Assembly: GCA_950295325.1 (NCBI GenBank)
Contig: OX485803.1
Coordinates: 74,603,554 to 74,667,553 of the forward strand
DNA length: 64,000 nt
Source: Polytrichum commune
Lineage: Eukaryota; Streptophyta; Polytrichopsida; Polytrichales; Polytrichaceae
Direction of reading: 5' to 3'
The notes below the pieces were generated by a model, which did no database searches, was not told the DNA's origin, and was given only the letters and a program-made list of their open reading frames with translations. Shown piece after piece: positions 22,026-33,719 of this stretch. Position numbers and translations under genes: made by a program. How positions within the stretch are numbered: the first letter of the stretch is position 1; the number at the start of each line of letters is the position of its first letter.

Positions 22026-22219
22026 GTTTCCGCTCTCCGCTCTCCGCCCATCGCTCGCATACAAGTCACGCTCGTATAATTTTCCTGCCTATGATAGCTC
22101 ACTAGCAGCACCAAGTCATGCACAACACCATTTAAACGATCAGACGGACTCAACGGGGATCGAACCCGGACCGCATAATGGCAACACAAAGAACCTCCCT
22201 CAACCAACCAAGGAAGCAT
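22026..22219 (-). mobile_element. tRNA-derived SINE (possible)
   Basis: On the minus strand 'ttggttggttgaggg' (A box-like) is followed ~40 bases later by 'ggttcgatccc' (B box). The body ends in 'gcgagcgatgggcggagagcggagagcgg', which resembles 8690-8750. No intact cloverleaf. Confidence 0.5.
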
Positions 22220-22650
22220 GACTTGGCAACCATCAACACAATAAAATCACAACTTATACTAAAACAAAAACGTAACTACCTATCAAAAGCCACGTTGAGC
22301 TTCTTTTACATGTTACTGGTTACTAAAGTGTCTATTCTTGAAAAACGAGAGTAGTCTTGCACCAATGTCCCTTTGCCCGGTGGGCACTGGCTCATTGTCA
22401 AGTCGAACAGACACTCTATTCACGCCGGCCTCTTATAGAGGACCAGAGTTTCTATCTATATGTTTGTTCGTAAAACATCCTTGGCCATACCCTAGGGTGA
22501 TGGCGTTAGATGTAAAACTACTTCACCCTTTGCAGGGAGTAGACACTATATTAATGACAATAGCCTTTACCGGTAACCGGTAACATGTGATCTTCAGTAG
22601 TGGTAGTCATCGTGGCACTACTACGGGGATGGATATATTGGGTTTGTAAG
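22220..22650. other. no gene recognised
   Basis: Spacer between the SINE and the 3' end of LINE copy C. An 81-codon open frame at 22338-22583 shows no domain. Confidence 0.35.
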
Positions 22651-22654
22651 TGTT

Positions 22655-24900
22655 TAGTTATGCCAACTCATGTAGGTTTGTGATAGGTTGTCTAGTTTCT
22701 AGTTGCCTTTTGTGAACTAATATTGTATGTGCATATTGTATGGCGATTATGTTGATTTGTTTAAATGTGTTTTTGATTTTTAAGGTAGGGAGTTTAAGTT
22801 TTGTTTCTAGTTCTTTCATTGATGGGATGTGAGTTGTGGCTCTTGCACCTGCGACTAAGACCATAAGTGGTGCTACATTCCATCCTCTCAATGTGACACT
22901 GTTGATGAGCGTTTGATATTTTGTGGTTTTTCTCTCTCGAATTTTTGCAGTAAACCTGTCGTTGCAATATGCAAATTTTATAAATTGTATGGTGATTTTC
23001 TGGTGTAGGGGCTTCATGTGGCGGATAGTTGTATGGGTGACCTGTGGTACACAATATGTCAAGTTTTAATTTGGCGTTGCAATGGCACCTTTGGGTACCG
23101 CATGGGCACGGCAATAGCCATGTTGGTACTATGTTTTCTTGAGGTGTGTAATGCCTTGATATTTTGTTTGAAATGAGAAGTTTACGTATTTCCCATACAA
23201 TTTTGTTATGTTTTTTTTATCATGTTTAAGGACATATTTACCAAGGTGCTGAATGGGGCCTTTGTTTGGCGTTTCTTGCATTGAGTGCCACCAATCTTTT
23301 TGGAGGTAGTATGGTGTAGGGTGTGCATGTTCGTATGTTGCTATGGCGTCTCTATGGTCTAGTTCACAACCCAATTTGGCTAGTGTGTTGGCTTGTACGT
23401 TATCATTTATGATCGTGTGGGCTTTGACTTTATGAAGTGTGGTGGTTTGTGTGCGGGATTGTAGCATTTTAATCATAGATTCAAGTATATTTTTATTTGG
23501 GTGACTGTTATGGAGGGTTGGGTGTTTGATTTGTGTATTTAGTAGGTATAGGACATTGAGGCAATTTGTGAAGATATGTGCTGGTTCATCACGATATGTA
23601 GTGTTGAGGAGATGGAGGGTGTGTGTATAGCCATCATTTATGCTCGTAATATGTTTTATAGGCCCGGTAGCCTTCCTACAATCCTGAATGGCCCGTCTAT
23701 ATAATAACAGAATTGCGGTTGGTATTCGAGGGGTAGACATCTATCTAGGTTGGTGATTAGTGGGGTATCAATGGTTTGGGTGATAGGTGGGTGGGGTGGG
23801 GGGGTATGAGTTTAGACCATAGCGTACTACAATTTACTGGGTTCCTTATTGGTGTAGGTGGTGTAATTTTGGTGAACATTGCTAGTATTTGTAGGATGTT
23901 AGCAATGGCATTCATTTTGGTGGGTATTTTCCCTTGATCCAACGGGTGAAGTCTTGTGGTGTATGCATAATATACGGATGGCAAGACTTTTTGTTCTTGG
24001 TTTAATTCGTTATTCTGGTGGTATTGTTGGTTCGTCGTATATGATGGTATCAACCTGAAGTGTGTGATAACGTGTGAATTTGGGAAGAGGCCATCGTGGG
24101 GGTTGAGATTGTGGTACCAGTTTGGGTCTGTTGTTATGAGTATTGTAATTGTGTCTGGGTTGTTTTTGGCTGTAAGTCTTGCCCAGTGGAGGGCTTGTTG
24201 GGCTACGTTTTCTGCATGTGGGTGGGTGTATCCGTTGCCTTTCCGTTTTTGTTGGAACATTGTTCCTATTGACCCGAATACTCTATCCCGGGGTAATGGG
24301 GAAGAAAATTGTCTAAGTGTGGTAGGGCATGTTACTAGCAACAAGAAATAGGAGTGTGTGATGTGGAAAGAAACGATGATGTGCTTAAGGATGATGTTGG
24401 GTAGTGTGTATTGTGAGAGTCTCTGAGGGTTGCTTTTGGGTATTTTGTATTTGTATCTCTGGTATAACCATGCGACTTCCGTTTCAAATGGTTGTGTGGG
24501 GGCTTCTAGAGTCTGTGATATATTTAACGCTACTTGGTATTGTTCCCATAGCCATTCTAGCCTTTGTTTAGGGATTAAGTGTCTACCAATGTTGTCGTCG
24601 ATGTGTGATACACCATGTTGGCTTTGAATGGTGCTTTGTGTGTGGGCAATGTCGTTCTCCGGGTTACATTCGTTATTGTTGATATGACATAAGGGTATGG
24701 TTTGTCGTGGGGGGGATGTATTGGGAGTCCCTCGTTTGCTCTTGGTTGAAGTTTGATTGTACTATGCCAGTGAAGTGTTGGTGTTGTTTGCGAGTGTACT
24801 ACTGCGTTAAGAGTAGAACGTTGTGGTTTATGGCATTTTGGTTGTTCCATGGGAACAAATTCTTTGTGGGGGAGCCATTTGGTATAAAGTATTTCGTTTG
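22655..24900 (-). mobile_element. LINE copy C: methylase-like, RNase H and endonuclease parts
   Basis: Reading 5' to 3' on the minus strand: a linker (24850-24350) that includes P-T-L-H-W-H-S-T-I-K; the methylase-like block (24330-24060) with R-D-R-V-F-G-S-I-G and A-Q-Q-A-L-H-W-A-R-L; a spacer; RNase H (23640-23200) with K-V-K-A-H-T-I-I-N-D-N; the Cys/His cluster P-C-P-C-G-T-Q-R-C-H-C (~23100); and the endonuclease block ending L-V-H-K-R-Q (~22700). Frameshifts and losses are frequent: the first RNase H Asp region is deleted between 23640 and 23740, where copy B has Y-T-D-G. It is 5' truncated before the reverse transcriptase. Confidence 0.8.
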
Positions 24901-25431
24901 AACACTATATTCGTTAAATTGAGACTTTCTCTAGTCTCAAATTAATATATGGATCAAACAACATTCCGTGTTCCGAAACTATATTGCGAACAATCTCAAA
25001 TATATTATATGTTCTAATATCCCAAATCTATGGGGTGTGGACATAAGCACATATGGTAGAGCACTGAACACCAACTTCATCAACAAAAACACTTTGGGTA
25101 GAGCACTCCAAACTAGTTTCACCCAAGAAACATATAAAATGATTTTCATTATTAGCATGGTCAATAAAATATAGACATTGCAACATACAAAGTACATGCA
25201 ATAAATGCATTTTTCTTCAATGGAAAATTTAGTCCCAAACTTAATAAAAAAATGAACTTCACAACTGTATTGAAATATAGTAAATGGATATTCATCCAAC
25301 CCCAAACAATATAGCATTCGCAAGTTCTACCCAAACTTTGCCCCAAGTTTGAGGAGCACACATATGAGTAATATATATTCGTCGAATTACATATTACACT
25401 ATAATCATGCTAACACAATCCTACCAACTTC
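24901..25431. other. no gene recognised
   Basis: AT-rich spacer. It carries a doublet of 'ggtagagcact' ~45 bases apart (25058 and 25101) and lies downstream of the DUF7869-type gene; it may hold its 3' UTR. Confidence 0.4.
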
Positions 25432-28400
25432 TCATTCAACGTGGGTTGCTTCTTCTGCGATCCGAGCAAGGTTGTCTTTTGCAAAAGTTATGTACTTTTG
25501 AGGGATGGACACTGATCCACTATGATTTTTCCGTGGTTTCCATGCTATGAATATGGAATCTGTATCTACCCAAGATGGACCGTGCTCAGAATCCACCTTC
25601 CACCGAAAGTTAGGGTTTGTATCCCAGCCTGTATAATGCCGAACAACATCTTCATTCCGTGCTGTCGGTCGGTAGTACTCTACTTGTATTTGTCGAAAAT
25701 GAGGGCTGGAAGTTACAAAATTTGGTTTGGACAAAGCTCTTGCCACCCATACTGGCTTTGCATAGGTCTCATCTCCAGGACGCAAAATGAGCATATAACC
25801 TTCATGACAATCCACTGCAATGCGGAAAGATGGTGGCGGACGACTACTAGCAGGTCCCACGTAATGGTCGTCCACATCAAACTCCTCTCGAACCTCTCCA
25901 TTTCCCAAAAGACTAGCCTCCGAAACTTGTACGTTGACACGTGTTTGTGGCCAAAACCCATGCCTTAAAGTAAGGGGTGTATCTTGATGAAGGTTTTCCA
26001 AAGCGCCACGAACACGTGTCCAATATTGTATCCAACTTCCATAACGAAGCCAACACGATCCACCAACATCCGCTACCCTCAAACTCTCCCAATATTGTAT
26101 GAAGCCTGATATGCCTTTACAAATGTCCTCCAAATTCTTCATGGGTATTGGTTTGCAAGGCTTAGGCTCTCCGTCAGGCAACATCGTCCTTCCCTCCCCA
26201 TCAACACGCCATACAAGGAGACCCTCCGGCGGGCTCCAGTCTTGTGACGTGCACAACAACTTGTATTGCATGACGGGGACACCATCGTCACGTACGTAGA
26301 ACCGAAATTGTTGTGCCTTCGTATGTCCGATCAATCGGTGAGCTCCGCTTCGAATATACGGTTCTATAAATGCCTTGAAGTCGGGAACCTCCTCGATCAT
26401 ATGGGGGATGATGAGAATGTTCTCCAAATCCATGTACGACTTCATCAACAATGGGATTGTTGGAAAATCCTCCTCGCGCAACTTCATGCTCCAACGCCCA
26501 AAAGATGCATCGATATCGTCGTGCGTGTGGCCTACCAATAGAAAGGACACAAAAACCTCCTTGAAATTGCCTTTCGCAACCAACAACGACCAATATGCAA
26601 AAACATATCTACTTTTATTGTCCTTCGCACAATTGTCCAATTGGACACGTAGAGTTGGGGGCAAATTCTTGGCTATCACATCTTCACTTGGTGGCTCCGG
26701 CAAGGAGTGCACGCATACATCTCTTCCATCCAAGACCGCTTCATATAGAGGTGTTGATCCCGAGTTTTCAAATAACAATCTTGATGAATAGGACGGCGGT
26801 TTCTCCAAATCACGTAAAAGCTTTGCAAATGACCCTATTGTGTGGTTTGAATCCGCCGGATACAAATCAAGAGCATAATGAGCATACTTGACATCACCGT
26901 GTCCATGTGCAATCATCCCTGCAAAGCCAACCCAATGGTTTAATATTCAACTATAACACCAAAAAATTCACATGGTGTACATCTATGGCCCCAAGTACAA
27001 ACCTAAAAGCACAAATTTGTGTTTAGGTAATGCAATGCAATTGTTATCGAAATCACCTGTAACCGATACAGGAAGCTTAAAAAGGCCGTCCGTGGCTTTG
27101 ATTCGATTTGCAAAACATGGTGAGGCTGTTTTGGCATGGTCCATTTTGTCATGGATGATTGTAAGGACCTCCAAAGGCCTAGAGATGGACAAAGCTCTAT
27201 TTGTGTAGTAATCATTACGGTGTGCCTCTTGCATGTTCACATGCTTGAAATAGTTCATTTGATATGCGGCATAGGACTCTGTCCCCATCGTGTGTGCATC
27301 TCGAAGGCGTTTCAACTTCTCGCATTTGGAACAACGGGCAAATTTATCGCCTCGTCTTTTTGTGATGTATTCGCTAAAGTGAGATTTTTTTATTGCACTC
27401 AGTTTCGACAACGAAATAGGGTCCAACCCAGCCTTCTCGCCAACTGCGTTTACGTCCAACAATATGTCTTTCCATTTCGTGCCTGTAGGAAGAACCTTCT
27501 CCACAACCTTTTCACCGGTTGAGAGTGTGCGTGTTTTGTGCGGCATTGCATCGGCAAGGGGGACAATGATGGTTGCCAGAGTGGCTGTTGCTTGTCTCGT
27601 TGCTTCCCTTGGTTTCTTTAAGCCCGTATTCCCATGGTGACGGGACCGGCGTCCTTCCTTGGCATACGCGGCTTGTCTATAAAATTCCGCTTTCGACACA
27701 CCGTGAATGGTGTACCATGCCGTACAACACACGCCTATGCTCTCAAGGGTGATGACCTTTCGACCCGCTCCGTTCACATGTATCGCCCTATGGACATCAA
27801 GCTTTTTGGTGGATCTTAAACGGAAATCTCCAAGCCACATTTCCTCGCGGATGGCCTTCAATTTATCCCTTGGGAACAATTGGCAACAACGATGTACACA
27901 ACAATCCTTTGTGGCAACTTCTCTAATAGACTCCTCACAGAGCAACCTTTGACGTTTACACTCATTTGCAGACGGAGTAGGACGTGCCAATGTATCGTAC
28001 TTCCGTAGGCCTTTACGTGGCCGAATGTTTGCTTGGAGCTCTTGTTGGATTTGGATGTGTCGTCGCTCATGCTCATGCAAATTAACCCTATCAATTGTCA
28101 CATTCCTCAACGGCCACCTTCGCAACGAGAACCTATGAGTTGGATTCACTTCGGAATGTACGAGTGATTCCAATATAACAACTCCAACGTCCTCGGTGCC
28201 AAGGGGGTTTTCATCAATGCAATCTTGTGGATGTGTGTTACGACAAATACCCTCCGCCACAGCAACTCCACTGTCATTAACAAGTACCACATCCAAATTC
28301 ACCCATGAAGCTCGTGAAAGCCCAGCACATTCCACAGTGGGGCAAGAAGGGGCAGATGGCGAAGGACTCCCCAAATGACCTTCATCTGCACTGTCACCAA

Positions 28401-28521
28401 AACTATCCTCCCCGACAATGTCTAGGTCATCCCCAGACGAAGAATGGGAGTTGCCCATGTCTTCAGAGAAGGCATCCCCTCTTCCACCAGCTCCCTCCAT
28501 TTCGCCTACACACATGCACAT
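25432..28521 (-). CDS. DUF7869-type DDE transposase-like protein, two exons
   Basis: Exon 1 runs 28521-27003 and exon 2 26918-25432. The intron has a gtttgtac donor and a ctttgcag acceptor and joins L-L-G to M-I-A-H-G-H-G-D-V-K in phase 1. In-frame ATGs at 28521, 28515 and 28500 are candidate starts; 'gtgtag' just before 28500 could be an acceptor. Together about 1,000 residues. Residues ~1-110 are acidic and disordered. A Cys/His region (~230-300: K-D-C-C-V-H-R-C-C-Q and F-A-R-C-S-K-C) is followed by the nuclease-like core: I-I-H-D-K-M-D-H-A-K, Q-L-D-N-C-A-K-D-N-K and V-G-H-T-H-D-D-I-D. These are the three conserved acidic blocks of the DUF7869 family, seen in algal, fungal and non-seed-plant mobile elements. 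Both exons are fully open, so this may be a recent or functional copy. A tandem inverted-repeat array lies directly upstream. Confidence 0.75.
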
Positions 28522-28689
28522 GAAACCTCAACAAACATGCACACCATGTAAGGGTTCAAAAGAATCAAATATCAAAAAATGCAAGACATCATGATAAATG
28601 GGGACACCGAGGATAAAGACATTTGCAACACAACTACAATGTGAACTCCCAATACTTTGCGCAAGTTCCAAAAAACATTTTGGGAGGGG

Positions 28690-29431
28690 GTTTGGGTCGA
28701 CCGACCCAAACCTTCTCATGGTCAACCTCCAGCCGGCCAAGATGGGGTTGGGGTTTGGGTCGGTCGACCCAAACATTGTATGTCAAGGGGTCGAGGGGTT
28801 TTGGTCAAGCCCGCCCACACTGGTCGAGGGGTTTGGGTCGACCGACCCAAACCTGATCACGGTCAGGCTGAACCCACCCACACTCGTGGAGGGGTTTGGG
28901 TCGACCGACCCAAACCTGGTAAGGGTCAGGTTGAAACCCTCCCACACTAGTGGAGGGGTTTCGGTCGACCGACCCAAACCTGGTAAGGGTCAGGCTGAGA
29001 CCCGCCCACACTAGTGGAGGGGTTTCGGTCGACCGACCCAACCTGGTAAGGGTCAGGCTGAAACCCTCCCACACTAGTGGAGGGGTTTCGGTCGACCGAC
29101 CCAAACCTGGTAAGGGTTAGGCTGAAACCCTCCCACACTAGTGGAGGGGTTTCGGTCGACCGACCCAAACCTGGTTTAGGGTTTAGGGTTAAACCCACCC
29201 ACACTAGTGGATGGGTTTCGGTCGACCGACCCAAACCTGTGTAAGGGTCAGGCTGAAACCCTCCCACACGAGTGGAGGGATTTCGGTCGACCGACCCAAA
29301 CCTGTGTAAGGGTCAGGCTGAAACCCTCCCACACGAGTGGAGGGGTTTGGGTCGACCGACCCAAACCTGTGTAAGGGTCAGGCTGAAACCCACCCACACT
29401 AACGGAGGGGTTTGGGTCGACCGACCCAAAC
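28690..29431. repeat. tandem array of 12 short inverted repeats (~64-bp period)
   Basis: Twelve units, each with a 10-base arm GTTTGGGTCG (or GTTTCGGTCG), two bases, and arm CGACCCAAAC. Starts near 28690, 28753, 28831, 28894, 28958, 29023, 29086, 29150, 29217, 29281, 29346 and 29410. The centre is AC except GT at 28753. Between them lies 'ctggtaagggtcaggctgaaaccctcccacactagtggagggg', which is also conserved, so this is a true tandem repeat. It begins ~170 bp upstream of the DUF7869 gene start. Open frames across it (V-W-V-D-R-P-K, F-G-S-x-D-P-N) are a by-product of the repeat. Confidence 0.95.
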
Positions 29432-29449
29432 CTGATAAGAGTCACACTA

Positions 29450-32140
29450 AAACCCTCAAAATCCGGCGGATAATGCGGCGGACAATCCGAAATCCCATAT
29501 GATTTTGAGCTCATTGCAAAGTTCCCGGTGGGCTTCCATGCTGTGGATAGGTGCTCATGAACTTGCATGCTGTGGATAAGTGGTAATGAACGGCAGCATG
29601 CACGAACCTTGAAGTATAGCTCCGACTAAGAGTTCTCTCTACGAATTCAATAGTGGGAGAAGAGCAAAAAAGGACAGAGTTTTGGGGGGTGCGTCCCTTT
29701 ATACTATCCACCTCCGTTTCTCTGACTTCCTCATTGGATGCCTTTCCCGCCTTGTTCTCCTGCAGCGGTTTTTTCAAACCTCCTGACATAATTCCCCGTT
29801 TTCTGTTTATAGTAGAAAATGCGCATCTATCAATGCCCCTCTCATACCCCAGCTGTCATATGACTTAGTCTATGATATTTAATCTTTTTTTTTTGTCTTG
29901 TGTGGATATGACATACGCCTTTGGGAGGAAGGGTGGCGGCCACATTAATTTTTTCAAGTATCATCAAGGTATATTTTAACCAATATGTAGACCCAAACAC
30001 AACTCCATTCAATGCTTTCAAGTGTAAACCTATTTAGGTGGGGTTTGGGCCATTTGGAGGCTGCAATTATGAGAGAGTTTCCAAGGCTTGAGGCCATTGT
30101 CATGATGAATAGAAATATTTATTTGTCTCCCCTAAACCCTAAACCCTAGAACCTTGCTCTATTATCTCGCATGCAAGAGTGGCAATGACGAACGTGTGTG
30201 GACGTTGTTAAGGGGATACTAACTACCAATGTCCCTTTTTAGTTCAATATTTTAATGTTACTTGAATCCATCCTCAAGTTCACTTCAAGTTTACTAATGT
30301 GTGAGAGCAAAACATCGAAGATTGGACCCTAAACCCTTATAACATCCACAACATGAAATACGCAATGACTAAATACAAAACCAATTAGGATATCATGTTT
30401 AAACGTCCCATATAACATATTAACATGATCAAGATTGTATTTACTATGACCTTCCGATTAGACTCTTCTTCATATTATGCAAACAATATCTGTTATATCT
30501 TCCTCCATTATCTAATACACGTGGAGAGAACAATGAATAACAACATGATGTTGTGCTTCTCCGATTTACTTTTACATCACATTCCATATATTAAATACAT
30601 CATGAACGATGGTTTATTAGCGACTAATATGTGATTCCCTAAAGTGAGCGAAACATCCAAAGTTGGACCCCTAGCCCCTATTAACATCCACAATATTTCA
30701 TGTTATTTGAATAAACACAAGACCAATCAATATATCGCGTTTAAACGTCTCAAATAAACACAATATCGTCTTCACTATAACCTTCCTATAAGACTCTTCT
30801 CACGAGTAAGACAATGTTATACATTGACATTGGATAGATTAATATGTTATAACCCTATCCCCTAAACCCTAAATCCTAAACCCTAAACACCAAAATTTAG
30901 TAGTGGTTCACTGATGCCCCCATATACAAACAACATCTATTTTAAACGTTCTTATTAAGTGTATCAAACACTAACTATCATATTGAGTGTAATTATCATA
31001 TTCATTGTAGTGACACTACAACACTTTCATTGACTAGATAAAACTAAATTGGATATATAGAGTTTGATACACTAAATATGAATGCATACACTAATTACCA
31101 ATATCCCTATGACAATATGTAAGGTTATATCTAAGGGGTTTTATTCTACTTGGAGTCAAACATTGTGGTATAATTCAAACAATATATTGACAAAAGAGGT
31201 GCCAATATTATAAAACCTCATATACTAAAAGTCACTAAATATAATAGTTAATGCAATTATTTAGACCCTCACATGAGGACTTATATTTTGAAAACAAGGA
31301 ATTGATGCCATGACAAAGTTGAATATTTTGGCCAACTTTCAATTTGCGCTAATCAAAAGGACATATGTTGTTTGTAATGTGTGCACACAACATTGCTCCA
31401 TCCTCAAGCATGCAAGTGTGACATTAACCTACGTATGTGGAAGTCATTAATGGAACCATAAATCACAAATGACATTTGTGAGTTCATTCTTTCGTGAATT
31501 AGGATGTTATGATGACAATATACATTTGTATTGAGAACTACAAGCACCAAGGCCCTGTCATTTGACGTGTGTGCCATTCATTTATGGTTTGTGGTGTTTA
31601 GGGTTTAGGCATCATCGAACAAAAAACTGAATGTTTAAATGGCTTCATATGATATGTGAAGTCCATGGGGTTGAAGTAGATACATTTGTTATCATTTTGT
31701 TTCTCCCATGTACTTCAAATTTGAGCTTCTAAGTACATATGTTAATGTTCACTGTAATGCTACTTGTTAGGGTATCCATTGTAGTCTAGAGCTTTGTCCT
31801 CTAACAACAACCATCATAGAAATTAGAATACATAACCCAATACCCTTAACCATGTGAACGGTTACCATATTTATATTATTGCACCGTGTAATTGCCTTTG
31901 AAGATTGCAATATAATTATGAATTACTCCTCTTAGATTTTGTAACACTCTCATATGATTCCATACGACTACATTATTGAAATACCAAAACAAATAATGGC
32001 TACGATGTTATCAATTATCAATTCCAATGGGCGATCATTCAATTCAACACCATTAAAATCAAAGTTGGCGATGGTGTAAATATTGTGCAACACCTTAGTC
32101 TATGTAGCTTTTTGAATGTTTTTGAATTGCCGGTAATGAA
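29450..32140. other. gene-free AT-rich stretch
   Basis: No open frame with a domain and no splice-flanked coding block was found. Short plant-type telomere motifs occur within it (listed separately). Confidence 0.5.
30130..30149. repeat. short interstitial telomere-type repeat
   Basis: Nearly three CCCTAAA units. More degenerate runs occur at 30860-30888 and, in the other orientation, at 29172-29190 and 31598-31610. CCCTAAA is the plant-type telomere unit. The runs are too short for a true telomere. Confidence 0.7.
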
Positions 32141-32147
32141 TACCGGG

Positions 32148-33037
32148 TTAGAATGCCGGGGCCGGGCGGCCAAGAGAGGCGCCGACCCTCCTATGTCCCG
32201 CCCCTAGAGGCAAGGACAATGCCGAAGGCAATGTCCATAGGGTGCCATGTGTCAACACCAGAAGCCGCGCGGGCAACCACCTCCACCAAGGAGGTTTGGA
32301 CACCTGGCAGGGTTTTGGCCCGCGAGGCTTCTGGGCCGTTGATGGGCCCGAGAAATCGCATGGCCAGGATTGTCTGAAGGGGAACCCCTTCGGCTCTCCC
32401 CTTCTCTCCCCTCCTCTTTCTCTCTTTCTCTCTTTCTCTCTTTCCTCTCCCTCCGCGCGAAGCGCCGCCGCTTTCCATAGCGACGCGCCAAGCGATTGTG
32501 AGTTTGTCTTTTCGCATAGCTTCTTGCGCTCATTGGGTATTGCTTGGACGCGCCGCTTCCCGCGAAGCGCCACTTTCCTCTTTGTCTTTCTCTTCACTTC
32601 TTCCTTTGCATTCTTCTTCTCCTCTCTGGTCCTTCGAGTCCTCTTCTAGGATTATAGGCTTATTCTCTCTTCCTGGTTCAGCGTGCACGCATTGAGTGAG
32701 TCCGGATCGCTTTAGTTGAGTGTCATTCATTTCTTATTGTAGAGTGGATGCAGTGAGTGACATCAGAGTTTTGTTGTTGTTGTGGAGTGATTTCAGGTTG
32801 TTATTAGTAGTGATCAGAAGGCTTGCAAGAATCAGGGTGTTTGTGAGAGGGTTTCAGAGTGCTTGTGAGATTCATAGTGATTTTTAGGTGTTTCTGAGTG
32901 TTGATTTTTAGTGATATCACAGAGTTTCTGGATTCTGGATCTAAGAATCAGCTTGTAAGAGCAGCTCACAAGAGTTTCTGGATTCTGGTTATAAGAATCA
33001 GCTTGTAAGAGCAGCTTACAAGAGTTTCAAACACAAG
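32148..33037 (+). promoter_or_regulatory. GC-rich leader / 5' UTR exon of the ParB-methylase-like gene
   Basis: A sharp switch from AT-rich to GC-rich sequence at ~32148 is followed by a pyrimidine tract of CTCTTT repeats (32395-32455), like the Y-patch or CT-rich leader of plant promoters. A 50-bp direct repeat ('agagtttctggattctgg...gtaagagcagct') occurs at 32921-33020. The region ends in 'acacaag' with a gtatat donor at 33038, giving a 682-bp 5' UTR intron that ends in the acceptor immediately before the ATG at 33720. The transcription start itself is not determined. Confidence 0.45.
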
Positions 33038-33222
33038 GTATATCATTTCACTCTACACAATTTGCTTCACTTCCTTTACGATCATGTTTCATATACAATG
33101 CATTGTATATGATATTTAAACATTAAACATGCCTCTGGAAACTAAGTAGTTTCGGGAGGCGACCCAAACCCCAATTTAAAATGTAACGAAACATTTAAAA
33201 TCAGCTTGAAAATTGATTAAAT

Positions 33223-33692
33223 GTTTGGGTCGTTCGACCCAAACCCCAATTCAAAATATAAAAAAACCCTTGAAACCATATTAAGAATTAATAAAATGTT
33301 TGGGTCGAGCGACCCAAACCACAGAGCCTCATGTTTGGGTCGCTCGACCCAAACCTCAATTAAAAAAAAAACTTGAAACCAGATTGAGAATTAATAAAAT
33401 GTTTGGGTCGAGCGACCCAAACCACAGAGCCTCATGTTTGGGTCGATCGACCCAAACCCCAATTTCAAATCTACTGAAACACTAGAAATCAGCTTTAAAA
33501 TTAATGAAATGTTTGGGTCGCTCGACCCAAACACTCTAGCCTCCACATTTAAAGAATACGAGCCACCAAGTGTTCAAGGTTTCGGTCGATCGACCCAAAC
33601 CTTGAATTCGGGCTAGTCAATAAAATACATTTGTTCCATTTCCACCAAATGTTAAATGCATTGTCGACTACTTTGGGTCGATCGACCGAAAC
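33223..33692. repeat. short inverted repeats in the 5' UTR intron
   Basis: Eight copies of the GTTTGGGTCG / CGACCCAAAC repeat start at 33223 (centre TT), 33298 (AG), 33333 (CT), 33401 (AG), 33436 (AT), 33511 (CT), 33579 (AT, one arm mismatch) and 33671 (AT, mismatches). A more decayed copy is at ~33148. Spacing is irregular; AG and CT centres are the same site in opposite orientation. Confidence 0.95.
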
Positions 33693-33719
33693 TAATAGTT
33701 TTAATTTCTGGACTTACAG

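Noticed and set aside
28690-29431. CRISPR-like array
   Set aside because: Both the palindrome and the intervening ~42 bases are conserved, so there are no unique spacers. The genome has introns and there are no cas genes. It is a tandem repeat.
28600-29570. Several overlapping 60-140 codon frames with V-W-V-D-R-P-K, G-R-S-T-Q-T or F-G-S-x-D-P-N repeats on both strands
   Set aside because: These are the three translations of the same inverted repeat array on each strand, with no start context or splice sites. The same applies to frames at 33300-33620 and 35039-35449.
32148-32730. Overlapping Arg-rich frames on both strands (up to 149 codons)
   Set aside because: They arise from GC-rich sequence and the CTCTTT tract. 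No domain, and both strands are open equally.
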